DNA from: Adineta steineri
Lineage: Eukaryota > Rotifera > Eurotatoria > Adinetida > Adinetidae
NCBI GenBank assembly: GCA_905250115.1
Contig: CAJNOI010000030.1
Coordinates: 233,451 to 297,450 of the forward strand
Direction of reading: 5' to 3'
DNA: 64,000 nucleotides
Shown: positions 36,276-47,808 of the stretch, one piece after another
Position numbering within the stretch: position 1 is the stretch's first letter
Layout: each line of letters opens with the position of its first letter
Made by a program: the position numbers and the translations under genes
The notes under the pieces: generated by a model
Seen by the model: the letters and a program-made list of their open reading frames with translations, nothing else
Databases searched by the model: none
Told to the model about the DNA's origin: nothing

Positions 36276-37332
36276 TTAATGGTACAGATTTCTCTGTACT
36301 ACATGTCTAACCAAATGACGATGGAAAAGGAGAATTCGTTTGTAAAATACATTACGAAAGAATTTACTTGAGAGAACAGACGCGTAGAACGATATGGCAT
36401 AATTGAAAAAGTACAAAGAGCCACCAAGCGTTTCAGCGAACGCTTCTGCGGCACGTTGATCGGCTGTTGGATTCACGATATAGAAGACGACGTTACGATA
36501 ACTACCCGTACCAAAACGTAATAAAGAAAGCAATATGCTTAGACCCACTTGCACCACTATGACCTAAAATTTTGAAAAAAAAACACATATTATTTTAGTT
36601 TCTCATTGAGAAGAGAATTAATAGACAAAGCCATACCTTGATAAGCTTAAATTCAAGTGCTCTTCGACGATTTGGTACATGATTCTGTATTGTTGCACAG
36701 TTCACACGTTTTCGTGATTTTATCAAGGATTTCACCGTAATAAGAGAAAAGATAAACATCAGACAATGAGGCAAAAATATTACAACAACAATCAAATAGC
36801 CTGCATAAATAAATTTATAAACACTTTCCGGATTAGTTTGACATTTATCATCATAAATATCAAAAAGAATAAGTATGTGTATTGACATGGTAACGCCAAC
36901 AATCAACATAGTAGCTGCCAGTCGTTTTTCAATTATAGTCCGACACCATGTGCGGAGTCTAACGTTGTCTGATGTAGATAAGAATCGATCAAGAGTGACC
37001 AAACACATATAATAAGAAGCAAGTGAAGGCAATGTCACAGCAAGATAATATCGCATTTTACAAAATACAGCCGATTGATTTAACAAATTACTACCAGAAT
37101 GATCATAAGTCACACGAATTCCAACACATATTAGAATTGCAAATAATTCACATGCTGCGGTACATAATAAATAGAGTGCAGCTGAAGATTGACGGATCTG
37201 TCGACTGGTCAATGTAATTATATTACAAATACAGCCAATTGTGCCGAAAACGAAGGTAACCAGGTCGATAGATAATGTGATCTTAGAGAGAATTTGTGAT
37301 AGTATTATTGAATAGCTGCTGGTTGTCGACAT
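36276..37332 (-). CDS. Rhodopsin-like 7TM G-protein-coupled receptor
   Basis: Exons 37332-36637 and 36563-36276 join in phase 0 to 327 residues with seven hydrophobic helices. TM1 (VTFVFGTIGCICNIITL) carries the GxxxN pattern. TM3 ends in CLVTLDRFLST, a variant of the DRY motif. A Cys before TM3 (AVFCKMRYYL) and one in the second loop (DDKCQTNP) can form the usual disulphide. TM7 ends NYAISFYASVLSSKFFR. This matches the peptide-receptor-like GPCRs expanded in bdelloids. Ligand unknown. Confidence 0.8.
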
Positions 37333-38014
37333 ATCTATATTTTTGCTTTCTTATTTAATATAGAAAATAGAGGAAGATTCGAAATGTAGTTAAAGGAATT
37401 TATTGAGATAAAATGAACTGACTATTTGCTTCTTCTTTTTATTATTACATATATTCTCATTAAAAAGTACGTGTCAAGTGCAATCTTTTTATGGCCTTAT
37501 TAATTAATTCTTTTACATGAATGTGCTCTAATATTTTCACACATATGCAGTGAGTGTTTGATGATGATTGATAAAAATAAAAATTTAAAAATATGATTAA
37601 GGCAGTTATTAAAGCATGATTTGTTATATATAAAAAGAGTTAAAAGGAGTGGCATTGAAGAATAATGTAAAGAAATAAAAAAACTGATTCCTATAAATGA
37701 ATTAACTTATCTTAAATAAATCTATTGTGTTTTTAACTTTTTGTTCTATTTTAAAATAAATTGACATGGTTTCATATTTCTATCTATCTCCTTGCGATCT
37801 CAAGTACGTAAAAATAAAATGTCAGTAAATAATATACTTAGCTTTACACGTTTTCAATCTTCTACTGTTCAGCTATGTGATCTTTAGCGCTGTTTAATAT
37901 ATAGTCTTAGCTATTTATTTATTATGACTTTATTTTCTTCACAAAGGATTTAAATTCTCCAGCACTATTTAATTATATACAGCACTGTGCCAATTCAAAA
38001 GATGGATTGTGTAT

Positions 38015-38063
38015 GAAAGTGCCACACCATATGATTGTGATCATATGATCTGAAAGTGCCACG
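38015..38063. repeat. Palindrome framed by direct repeats
   Basis: gaaagtgccac occurs twice as a direct repeat around the near-palindrome catatgattgtgatcatatg. Could be a protein-binding site or an old insertion footprint. Confidence 0.4.
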
Positions 38064-38133
38064 TCATACACATGCCATCCTCTGGATTTTCACAAGCCTA
38101 TTTAATCTATTTTCTTCATGTGCTAATTAAATC

Positions 38134-38281
38134 TTTGCTAAACATTTGATCTTCTTATTATCTTCTAATGCCTAAGTATTTAAGTCACTAACACTATTTA
38201 AAAAATTTTGTATTGCTATTTTAATTTTTGCTAACTATTTAATCTTCTCATTATCTTCTAATGGATAGCTATTTGAATCGT
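38134..38281. repeat. Degenerate 93-nt tandem duplication
   Basis: The block starting tttgctaaacatttgatctt at 38134 recurs as tttgctaactatttaatctt at 38227, each followed by ttatcttctaatg and a tatttraatc-like stretch. Confidence 0.5.
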
Positions 38282-39507
38282 TGCTGATGGTGAACAAAAA
38301 TCCAGATGGATCATTCTTTTATAAACATCTCATAGCTAGTTAAATAATTCTTATGTATTTATTTACATGTAATATATATGTATATTCAAGAGCAGCTATT
38401 GAAAAATATCATAACAATTCAAAGTATTTGATAAATAATCGCGACAAAAAGAAATTTACAGATTTTCCATAGTCAGTCACCCAATAAAAAACAGATCAGA
38501 AATTCTATAGGAAAGGAGTCAGCTACTTAGATAATTTAATAGTTGTACACATTTATTTAAATAGCTATGCTGTTTAATTAAAAAGTAACACTTTTGAGAA
38601 GCTACGAATACTACACATGTTAATGATATCTGTAATGACAAGAATCATCATTATAAGAGTGAGAGATAAATATTTGATATTCACCTCCATTCTACCCTAG
38701 CTAAGCTGATTTCAAAAGGAGTAATGATATAGAATATATCTGCTTATACATACCATATAATGGTTTAACCAAGAAAGAAATTAGACTGTTTATGATCATG
38801 ACTGTCATACTTATTTTTTTTTACTCAAAAACATGCTGCATCATGAGGATATTTATAGTATAATAAATTACTTAATTAATGATCTTCTTCAAACATGATA
38901 ATATATAAAAAGGAGGACGTCATAATTATAGATGCTGCAGTATCTTCAAACAAAAAAAACATGAGTAAAACTATTTCTAATTCACTTAGAGCAACAGGTT
39001 TATTTCTTTTTCTTCTCTTCGGGCTTAAAAAAAGTAACAATATTTTTTATATTCGTTTATAATATCATTTTATCTAGTTTAATTGTTAATAAAAAGTATA
39101 TATTAGTAATAACTATTTATAGAATACGTGACAAAGTCTAAAAGTTTTTCTTGATATTAAAATCCTTATATTCAGTTAAAATGAATTATCATGTTGCATT
39201 AAATGATTAATAAGAGTCTTTTAATTATTATCTAGAATGTTAAAATTCTCAATTGAAAAGCATTGTTTTATTTTGTTTAATACTTTTTGTCATTATATAT
39301 TCAATTTATTTTCTTATCAAGAATAATACATATCTTTATGTTAATTCATTGATAAAACATTCATCAACATTTTTATTATAGAATAATATCGATTATACTC
39401 GAATGATAGATAAAATTAAATTTTATTTGTTCATGAATAATTGAAAATATAAAATAGCAATACGCAGTTTCTTGATTAACTGATGAAAAATGTTCGTTAC
39501 TCGACTA

Positions 39508-41358
39508 TTATTTACGTTTTGTGATCGTCGACAGATCGTCAATAACAGCTAAAGACATAACTGGTTTATGCCATTCATCTCGGCTTTCAATACCATGAAA
39601 TCCACCCACCACATAACATGTTTTTTTCTCATTTGTATATTCACTCTCGAATTCTACTGGAGTGACAACTGAGTCTAATGTAACCTTTTGAATGTTGCAT
39701 GATGTTTGCGTATGAAGACCATAGCATAGTTGAAGAAACCAACCAGTAAGTTTTGTCCAGCTCCTAGTAAATAGAATATATCAAAGCGATATTAAGTCAA
39801 CCTCAAAGCTCCAATCTTCTTCGAGATTCAAAGAAAAAAATCTAACTGAGTGTGAAATCAAAAACAAAATTTTCTTCACGTTCATTTAATTAGAAAATCA
39901 CTCACCCTGATCCATGACCAACGTGTTCGACATTAAAGATTTTGTCCCAAAATTCATTGTCAACCTTGCCGCGATACGTATCAATGAGTTGATCGAGCAC
40001 TGGTAAGAGACCTTTGACATAGGTCGAAAACTCGTCATCAGGAGTTGTAAAAGTCTGTAATTGTTCTGTTTTCTGTCGAAGAAGTAACCAATCATCAATT
40101 GTACCCATAAAGTGTACTTTTCGAATGCCACAACACGTCATCGCAAGCCCATAATCAAAATATTTTTTAAAGATATTCATAATCGTAGCACAGGATAATA
40201 ACGATTCAACTTTGCCTGTCGTTGAATAGTTGGCCGTTAAAAGAGAAACAATATCGTTCTTGACATTTTCACCAATTTTCATACGCATGCTATCGAGAAA
40301 TGCGTTCCAGCTGTGAAAAAAAGTTTAGATGTTTTCTTGAAAGTTTGAAAACTAATGAAAGTCTATGAACTGATCTCTTACTCAAGATTCGGTTGCATTT
40401 GTTCAATGGTCAATTTGATCTTTCCTTCGTGGTTAACAAAGAGATGTCGCAACTTCTCGGCATTGTCATTAATATATTTTGCAAAATAAATCGTTATCAT
40501 CAACCACAAATCACTAAAAGACACGAAATAATGACATAATATTGCGTCATTATACATGTTCGTTTCTCAAACTATATATCACTTCGGCATTTCCAAGTAA
40601 TCAACTTACTCTGGTGAAAGTACAATATCTTCATGAGAATTATAGGCATTGAGATAAGCACGAAATATAGCATGACCACCAGCATACGATGTGTCTGAAA
40701 ATAAAAAAACGTTGTTCAAAAAGGAGAATGAGTGTACACTTATATCGAAATTTATATGTCAAACAGTTGTGACGAAAGAACAATTCCACTTTTATCGGAT
40801 AGTCACTTCATTGGGAGATAAAGAATTTCAAGTGTACTTTAAAGATAGATAAAATTAACGGTATCTTCCATATGAAACACAATTTAGGAAGTAGATTTCT
40901 TCGAGAAAAGAAGTCAACTTTACTTCTGAAACAATAAAATAGGTGTCAATTATTCATAAAAAAAGAAATGAGATGCCGATTATCCTTATACTACTAATAA
41001 CATAAACAACAAAGAACTTTTTACCTAGTGGAAGTAATTCTAAAGAAAAAAGTTCTCATACAATATAACGTATATTTGTACTTATTTATTCTCTAAGTTG
41101 GATTTATCTATAGAGTAAAAGAAAATCATAGTATTACTCACACGGTCCATTGGAAATTACATGTTGCACCTTAAACCGATCATGCTTAATACTACGATTC
41201 CGTCTATTACCGGAAACGTAGCTGATAACTCCACGAATCCAATGATCTGCTTCAGGTAGATCCGTGGGTTTATCAGCTTTATATTGTTTCTCAATCGTTG
41301 GAAGATCACCACGAATAATAACCGTATGAAATCGTTCGTTTGAAGCACATGCACTCAT
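39508..41358 (-). CDS. DUF4419-family protein
   Basis: Five exons (41358-41142, 40694-40610, 40513-40382, 40310-39906, 39763-39508) join in frame to 364 residues. Family landmarks: GGHAIFRAYLNAYNSHEDIV, LSPDDLWLMITIYFAKYIN, NAEKLRHLFVNHEGK, TCCGIRKVHFMGTIDDWLLL, FWDKIF and SWTKLTGWFLQL. No signal peptide or TM is seen, so it is probably intracellular. The biochemical role of DUF4419 proteins is not known. They are frequent in fungi and some invertebrates, often as multigene families. Length is typical. Confidence 0.82.
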
Positions 41359-42085
41359 GATCACGAGCGTCGATATAGGTTGTATGTAAGCAAAAGAAAA
41401 ATGAAAGAAAGTAAATATTATATACCTCCTTCCTCCTTTTTCACATTGATACAGAAAGTAATTACACAATGTAATGCGCTTTTTGTGAAAGTATTTTCTC
41501 TATTCTAATTTCATCTTGTTTATAATATATGACATCATCGGCTGAGTCATATAAAGTGAATGTAATACTTCGTTAATATTCTTAAAGGTCTTAGAATTTA
41601 AATAAATTGAGGACTCCAGTAATGCGTTTTTTGAGTGTATATAATTTTGCGATCGTTTCGAAAGATATTCCGATGAATTATACTCAAAGTTGAACATATC
41701 AGAAAATGTCGATGCATGAGTTGGAGTTATTTAACACTTGGCTAAGAATTGTCTTGGTAATTTTCTACTTTATATTACTATTCCTTATGCTTAAAGGAAT
41801 ATAATATACAGGGTTTGTCAAAATTATAGGCCCCCATATGTATCATTCACGAACCAGATGGTTAAGATAGGTGAATTTATGTGGCATGTAGACATATGAT
41901 TATTCTTTATCCTCGTCATCTATATGTCGTATTGAAGTTACATGGGCTGTTGAAGTTATTTTAGATCAAGTAAATATCAAATAATCGATAATATTAAAAT
42001 AAAAATGTACACTTTTTAATTATTTTCTCATTTTAAAAACATGCACATCATTTTTACTAACAGACATGAGACGTAATTCAGAAAA

Positions 42086-42115
42086 GGGTGTGGGTGAAGA
42101 AGAGACGCCCTCACT
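42086..42115. repeat. GT-rich palindrome copy, 42.1 kb (short)
   Basis: agggtgtgggtgaagaagag faces cgccctcact. Confidence 0.45.
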
Positions 42116-42164
42116 CATGTAAATATGAAACGCAGAATAGACGCTTATAATCGCGTTTCTTATT
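42116..42164. repeat. 49-nt AACGCG-type repeat, short copy
   Basis: catgtaaatatgaaacgcag and the following agaatagacgc, tcgcgtttcttattga are nearly identical to the left end of the element at 44546-44594. Here the block sits alone between two palindrome copies. Confidence 0.65.
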
Positions 42165-42224
42165 GAGAGGGTGTGAGTGTGTTAGTGTGGATGGACAAAT
42201 GCCATACCCACATTCACCCTTTAC
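42164..42224. repeat. GT-rich palindrome copy, 42.2 kb
   Basis: gagagggtgtgagtgtg faces ccatacccacattcacc. Confidence 0.6.
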
Positions 42225-42638
42225 GTCGAACTCCAAAGAAAAATGAGAGAGTTTCAAATCTACGATATAATAGTGTATCAGGTGACACAGGAGGTAGTAA
42301 AGTTTATATTGTCTATGAAAATCGTGTGGTTTATCCAACTTATTTAATTACTTTTATTCCATAACTTTTAATAATTGTTATTGAGGGATTTTTTAATATT
42401 AGCTTCAATCTGTCATTATTAAATTATGTTTTTCAATAAAATAAACAAGTTTTTCTCTGAATTGATCGAGTTAAATCTCATAAGTATAATTAAATGAGAA
42501 GTGCTTTAAATAAATCTTATTCATTAAAACACTCTGCTCACTTCTTCTCATTAATAAATGCCTACTTTATTGTTTATAATGAGTTTGTTTATTTTTATTT
42601 TTTTTTACAACACAAGAACAAAATTGTATTATAAATGT

Positions 42639-43586
42639 CTACCGATCGCGCATCTGTCTGTTCATAGTGGCTCGCATAGTCAAGGTTTCAACACCAATAC
42701 GTCTTGCTGGTCGTCGTAAATGTAGAATATTGATTAGTTTGCTTCGAAGTTCAGGTAATGATAAAGCACAAACAAAAGGAAAAAGCGGCAACATAAAATA
42801 ATCGAAAAATCCTGCATATAGAAAAAAGTCATTGATCGCTTCAGACACTGCATGACAAAGAAAGAGAATACTGGCTACTGTAATTGGAAACAAAAATATA
42901 AGATACAGCAATGAAATAGATAGCAATTGAATTGTCATCTTTCGATATTTTCGCCATTGAATTGGTTGATGTACACGATGTTTTTGCCACAAAACACGTA
43001 AAAATAAAGCCAGACTAAATATAACGGCTATACAAATGGGGACTATTCCATGAACTATTGACTCGTACATAGCAAATGTACGTATACCATACATACATGG
43101 AACTGCACAGACCGTGTAGAAATCAAGATAGATATTTTGACAAGGTGGAAAGAAAACTGCAATGATGTAGTAGAGAAGACAGTAGAGAAGAAGGGCGATG
43201 ATTGGAAGATAATGAACAAAGAATCGTTTCTTTCTAGTTGATATCCACCTCTCATGAAAAATAAGAATATGTCTTTCGATAGTCGCCCAAGCAAAGAGTA
43301 TTATATGTGTATCGTATAATCCCCAATCAATAAATGACCAGAATTCACAAAAAATCATTGGTCTTTCCCATATAACACCGTCCTTGTAATAAAAATATAT
43401 CATCCATGGATATGTTGTCATTAGAGTGATAAGGTCAATGATAAGAATAATAATAATAATATGATTATTGAGAGCATGACGAAGAGTTCGATCAAAAAGA
43501 AGATTATAAAGAACAAATAATAAACAGATAAATGATGGAATAAGCAAGATAAGCAATGACCAAAACCAGACTGTGTTAGATATCAT
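42639..43586 (-). CDS. Rhodopsin-like 7TM receptor, single exon
   Basis: 315 residues with seven clear helices. TM3 is followed by ATIERHILIFH, where ERH replaces DRY. The loop after TM4 has paired cysteines (PPCQNIYLDFYTVCAVPC). The last helix ends FPFVCALSLPELRSK without a canonical NPxxY. The intronless form and divergent motifs are typical of the large lineage-specific GPCR sets reported in bdelloids. Ligand unknown. It is not close to the receptor at 36.3 kb, which is spliced and keeps DR. Confidence 0.75.
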   Translation of the reverse strand: MISNTVWFWSLLILLIPSFICLLFVLYNLLFDRTLRHALNNHIIIIILIIDLITLMTTYPWMIYFYYKDGVIWERPMIFCEFWSFIDWGLYDTHIILFAWATIERHILIFHERWISTRKKRFFVHYLPIIALLLYCLLYYIIAVFFPPCQNIYLDFYTVCAVPCMYGIRTFAMYESIVHGIVPICIAVIFSLALFLRVLWQKHRVHQPIQWRKYRKMTIQLLSISLLYLIFLFPITVASILFLCHAVSEAINDFFLYAGFFDYFMLPLFPFVCALSLPELRSKLINILHLRRPARRIGVETLTMRATMNRQMRDR

Positions 43587-44542
43587 TATTCTGACGAATA
43601 AAACTGCTTTTCTTTTAGTGATGTTTGAGCGGACAAGAAATTGTGAGAATGAATATGAAGTGAAGAAATATTTTATCTCATTTTCTACTTCGTCGCAATA
43701 AAAGGTTTAAGGCATTTTATCTATCTTTTTGTCGGTAACTCCATAAATAGAACGAGACATTTTTCCATTAAAATTAATTAAAAATGGTAAATATAAATGT
43801 TGAAAGCATGTTTATTATATAGATTATGGTCGAATAATTATTCTAACTGCGAAATATATAAATGTATTGAGAACATATACTCGTATACACAAGACGAAAG
43901 AAAAATCTTGTTGCTGTGTCTTTTGTTTTATTTGAAGTGATTTTTCGAACTAAGCACATCAGTCCATACTCTGTTTCTTTGTATTAATTATTTTGTTAAA
44001 TATCATGATATTTATTTAAGTTCGATCTTCTACCGAACATCTTGAACTAAAAATGATTAATATATATATATTGATGCATTCTAAGCATATTTAATCAAGA
44101 AGGATTAGCCATCAATAGATTTGTATATCATATCAGATGATATTAGTTAAATCGAAAATGAATTATAAAATATAGACTAATATTTTAGAAGAAATTTTCC
44201 ATCTTATTTACATAAAAAAAATATAATACTATGTTAGATATGATGATTCATCTAAAATTCATATTTTTTTTAACGATAGAAATAAAAATAAAATATTTTA
44301 AGTCATATAATTTTAAGAAAGATTTCATAAGAGAATTATTCTCTTCTCATTAATATTCAATTGAATATTTGATAAGGCAATTCTGCTGGCGTCAATATTA
44401 TTATTCAGAACCGTATATAAGGCATCTTTTATATTAAATATTTATTTATTTTTGTCACTTACAATAGAATTATTAGTACTAAAAGATTATATTTTATTAT
44501 TCATAGTTCGTTAAATTCATTATAGTATTTTTTTTATTAATA

Positions 44543-46270
44543 CCCATGTAAACATGACACGCAGAATAGACGCATATAGTCGCGTTTCTTATTGAAATAC
44601 GTTTACACGCAATCGCATACTTGACCGCGTATATACGCAGTTATAAAAAATATCCAAACGCATCTGAACGCGATTTTGCATTAAATTATATCCCTACAGC
44701 AATGCGAATAAAAGGAAAAGTTTATCCTAGAGTTTTATAAAATGTAGATCTCATAAAATTATTAGAACGAATACAATTTGATTTTTTATATAGTTGAATT
44801 TAGCAAGAACTGAAATAAATTATTAATTTAAATATTCAGTATTATATAAACGTAAGACAAAAACTCCTATGAAGATACGAACTAGCTTGTCTAAAAGCTT
44901 TATGTATGTGAATGTATCGAATGTAAAAGTTTTTTTATTAGCAACTAACATAAATAGACTAGATTCATAGTTATTCTGAAGCAACCTACATACTTCTTTA
45001 TTATATTAGATTATATTTTTGATCAAAAGCATCATGCAAATATGAATATCTTTGTTCAAATATAGACCAACAAAGAATTAAAAGTATCAAAAAAATACAC
45101 ATATTTCTGTTAGCCTTAAAACAAAAATATTTATAGAAGACTATTAATAATGTTCGATAGCATCTAAAAAGCGTACAGATATATCTATCAAAACAGATTT
45201 TGGTAGAATAAAAAAAATAATTTCGAATATTTATTATTCTGTATCTGGCAAAAAACGTAAAATTCTAACAATTGTTTTCAAATAGCGAATCTATAAACAA
45301 TATTGAATGTTCCTATCATCAATTATTATGAATAAATAAATATCAATCTCTTCATATATTATTTTCTCGATTTTGATTAAACTTTGTCGAAATAATCCCT
45401 AAATATCTAATTTAAGTGATGGATTTCAATTTTAAGCATATAGAAAAATTGTTCTTGATATTTACATTAGATGACAAAAAGAAAATAGAAAAAAAAAGAA
45501 GTATATTATTTCATAAAATATGATATTCAAATAATAAAATTTTCATATATTGGCGCCATTTAAAGTTGTATAAAAATTTGTTTTATAGAAAAAGAAGACA
45601 ACGAAAATGGTTTGAACAAAACAAAATTTCGAAAATTTGAGAAAAAATTGTATATTAGGTCGTTTTTCATTCAAGCTAATTTTGTATACGAAAATAGAAA
45701 TATTAATACTTAAAATAAATATTTATGTCAAAACTATTGAAATAATACATGCATTCACATATATATGAATTTGAGATTCACATACAGTTCATCATTCATA
45801 TGACAACGATTGTAGTCACATGTGACTGAACGGTATGTATGCTTGCTTGTTAATCGCTTGTTCTATTCTCGCTTATATCATTTATATCATCCTAGATAAA
45901 TCAATACAATAACACTCCGTTGGCCTATAATGAGGTAAAGACCATCGTTAGGGGATATTGATGGCGACTCAGATCAAACCTAAGACGGATTGTGATGTTC
46001 TTTTTCAATTTTAAAATTTAGCTAAACGCGTCCAAACGCAGTTTTATTTATTATCACAGTTTATGTTCGAACTGCGTCGTCAGTGAAACAATTGATGCGT
46101 TTGGACGCGTTTTATTTCTAACCGCATCTAAACGCATTTTCTCCTTAATCGCGTATAAACGCAAGGAATGTTTCATCCACGCTGGGTATAGACGCGTTCC
46201 TATTACCGCAATTCAGACGCGATTTGAACGCAGTTGCCACGCGTTTTTATACAAAAAATATTTACATGGG
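44543..46270. mobile_element. Foldback-like element with AACGCG subterminal repeats
   Basis: Ends cccatgtaaa and tttacatggg form a 10-nt inverted repeat. The outer few hundred bases at both sides are packed with AAACGC(G)/(C)GCGTTT words: at least ten between 46020 and 46260 and several in 44560-44670. These stand out in an otherwise AT-rich sequence. The interior has no transposase frame. The right end touches half of a palindrome copy (cacccatactctcaagat). It looks like a non-autonomous DNA transposon with clustered transposase-binding sites. Confidence 0.6.
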
Positions 46271-46288
46271 CACCCATACTCTCAAGAT
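46270..46288. repeat. Half copy of the GT-rich palindrome
   Basis: gcacccatactctcaagat, without a left arm; the element at 44.5-46.3 kb abuts it. Confidence 0.4.
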
Positions 46289-47079
46289 GGTTTTCTTTTG
46301 TTGTTGTCGTTTTTTGTTTAAAGAAGCATATTCGTATTGAACTTCTTTTTTATAATTTGTTGTATTCATTATTTGTTCTATGTTATTGTGATTTTGTTCT
46401 ACGAACGGATGCGCCTATAGAGAATGATCCTCACCATATTTTGGTGATATTTGCATCATTTTTTTGTTATTGAGACGTAATCTTTACTTCTATAATATTC
46501 CCCATTTGATTCTCTACAAACCCATATTAGAGAGTCTCATTATAAAATGTTATGCTAAAAAGACGGTAGATTGCCAAGTAGACAATGAATAAAAATATGT
46601 AATAAGTAACAGACATTTTATCATCAATAATAAAAAATTCTTTCTTACACGTAGAAATACTTTTATTGATGTATGAATTTTAATTTAAATAAAAAAGACA
46701 TTTTCGTTCTTTTAAATCTACACAAGTGAAATGGCCATGAGATTCTTATTTACTCATTTGTTGTTATTATGATCGATTCAGAATGGAATCAAATGTGTTG
46801 TTAACATCAAAAAGAAGGATGGCAGCAAAAGGACTCAACATTTTTGATATGGAGAGAGTAAAACAGGCTGGGTTTGGGTATCATCTTCTTCGCTTCCACA
46901 CACACATTGACACCATGAAGAAAACTGATCGAGCACGGATCTTTGTAAAACAAAATGTGTTTTATAGATAAAAAAAAGTATAAAGACAAAATGTGAGTTG
47001 AGAAAAATAAAAAGTAACTGCATATGGTTAGAAATCATTGAGAATCAGTGAAACTCACTCGATTTCATATGACAGTCGA

Positions 47080-47597
47080 CTAGGTTTTGGACTGATTTAA
47101 TTCAGTTTTTTCCACCTTGCTGCATAGACTATTGAGCCAGTGCTTAAGTTGTTCTTCTGCATTATTTGCCAGCGTTTCTGTATTAGGATTAACTTCTTCA
47201 ACGTTGTTTACTGGTGGCACTATATTTTCGGCATCTTCTAAACGATCAATTTCTTTTCCGTTCTGGAAAAAAATAAATGTTGGCAACTTTTTAATTTCAT
47301 ATTCTTTTTTTAATGGATTCTCAAGCACAGAGATAACACATTTGTAAATATGAAGATCGTTCTTGCTTTCGTAAGTTGTACGCCATGATTTAAATTTAGA
47401 TTCTATACTCTGTTCCTTGGGGTAACTATTATTACGAAAATCGAAATGACGTAATTAAAACAGTTAAAAAGTTCTAGTTCCTACTTTGTATTAAATAAAA
47501 TTAGAACCAGTTTATTTTCTTTTAGCTTTTCTTGCACTTTTTCTACAGATTCCAACTGTGGAAGTGGGACGCCAAATAGTTGTGATCGAAACGCCAT
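47080..47597 (-). CDS. Thioredoxin-fold protein without the CxxC motif
   Basis: Exons 47597-47485 and 47425-47080 join in phase 2 to 152 residues. The central part follows the thioredoxin fold: a KLVLILFNT strand, a helix region, a second strand (DLHIYKCVISV), and the cis-Pro signature KKLPTFIFFQNGKEIDRLEDA. The redox site expected after the first strand (WCGPC in classical thioredoxins) is replaced by NYPKEQSIE, so no dithiol is present. An acidic Asn/Glu-rich C-terminal extension of about 45 residues follows. It is probably a non-redox thioredoxin-like chaperone or adaptor. Its start is about 210 nt from the divergent TRPM gene, so they may share a promoter. The ATG follows an acceptor-like cacttgcag. 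Confidence 0.7.
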
Positions 47598-47808
47598 GTC
47601 ACTGCAAGTGTATGCTGAAGGACGTAATGAATGTATCGTTTTTTTTTTCAATTTAATAATGGCAACCAAAAGAAAAGAACGAAAAAAAAATTGTCGTTGC
47701 TACTGTTGCCGTTTTAACAACGCATCAAGGATGAAACAATTTTTAAAGGCATCGAGAAGCGCATTTTTTAATATATGAATTTTTTTCAACGCAATCAAAC
47801 TTACAGCT

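Larger units (their letters stand above)
37333..39507. other. AT-rich intergenic region
   Basis: No supported gene. It holds two small repeat structures (listed). A TATA-like atatataaaaagg at about 38900 precedes only a 33-codon frame, which I do not call. Confidence 0.5.
41359..42638. other. Intergenic region with repeats
   Basis: Contains palindrome copies and a short AACGCG-type repeat (listed). At about 41809 a single tacagggtttgtcaaaatta resembles a Tc1/mariner terminal repeat, but no partner end is visible. Confidence 0.4.
43587..47079. other. Long AT-rich intergenic region
   Basis: Dominated by the AACGCG-rich element at 44.5-46.3 kb. No supported gene. Short open frames at 46.2-47.0 kb lack splice or homology support. 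Confidence 0.5.

Noticed and set aside
38961-39062. 33-codon ATG frame after a TATA-like sequence
   Set aside because: Too short, with no downstream exon or homology, and no usable donor that keeps a sensible frame.
41500-41697. 65-codon minus-strand frame
   Set aside because: Low-complexity Asn/Ser/Lys composition without splice partners or recognisable motif.
41809-41850. Single tacagggtttgtcaaaatta terminus resembling Tc1/mariner ends
   Set aside because: No inverted partner or transposase remnant is visible nearby, so it is mentioned only in the intergenic note.
46234-46971. Open frames downstream of the AACGCG element
   Set aside because: The first starts in the element's terminus and the second spans a degenerate palindrome; neither looks like a protein domain.
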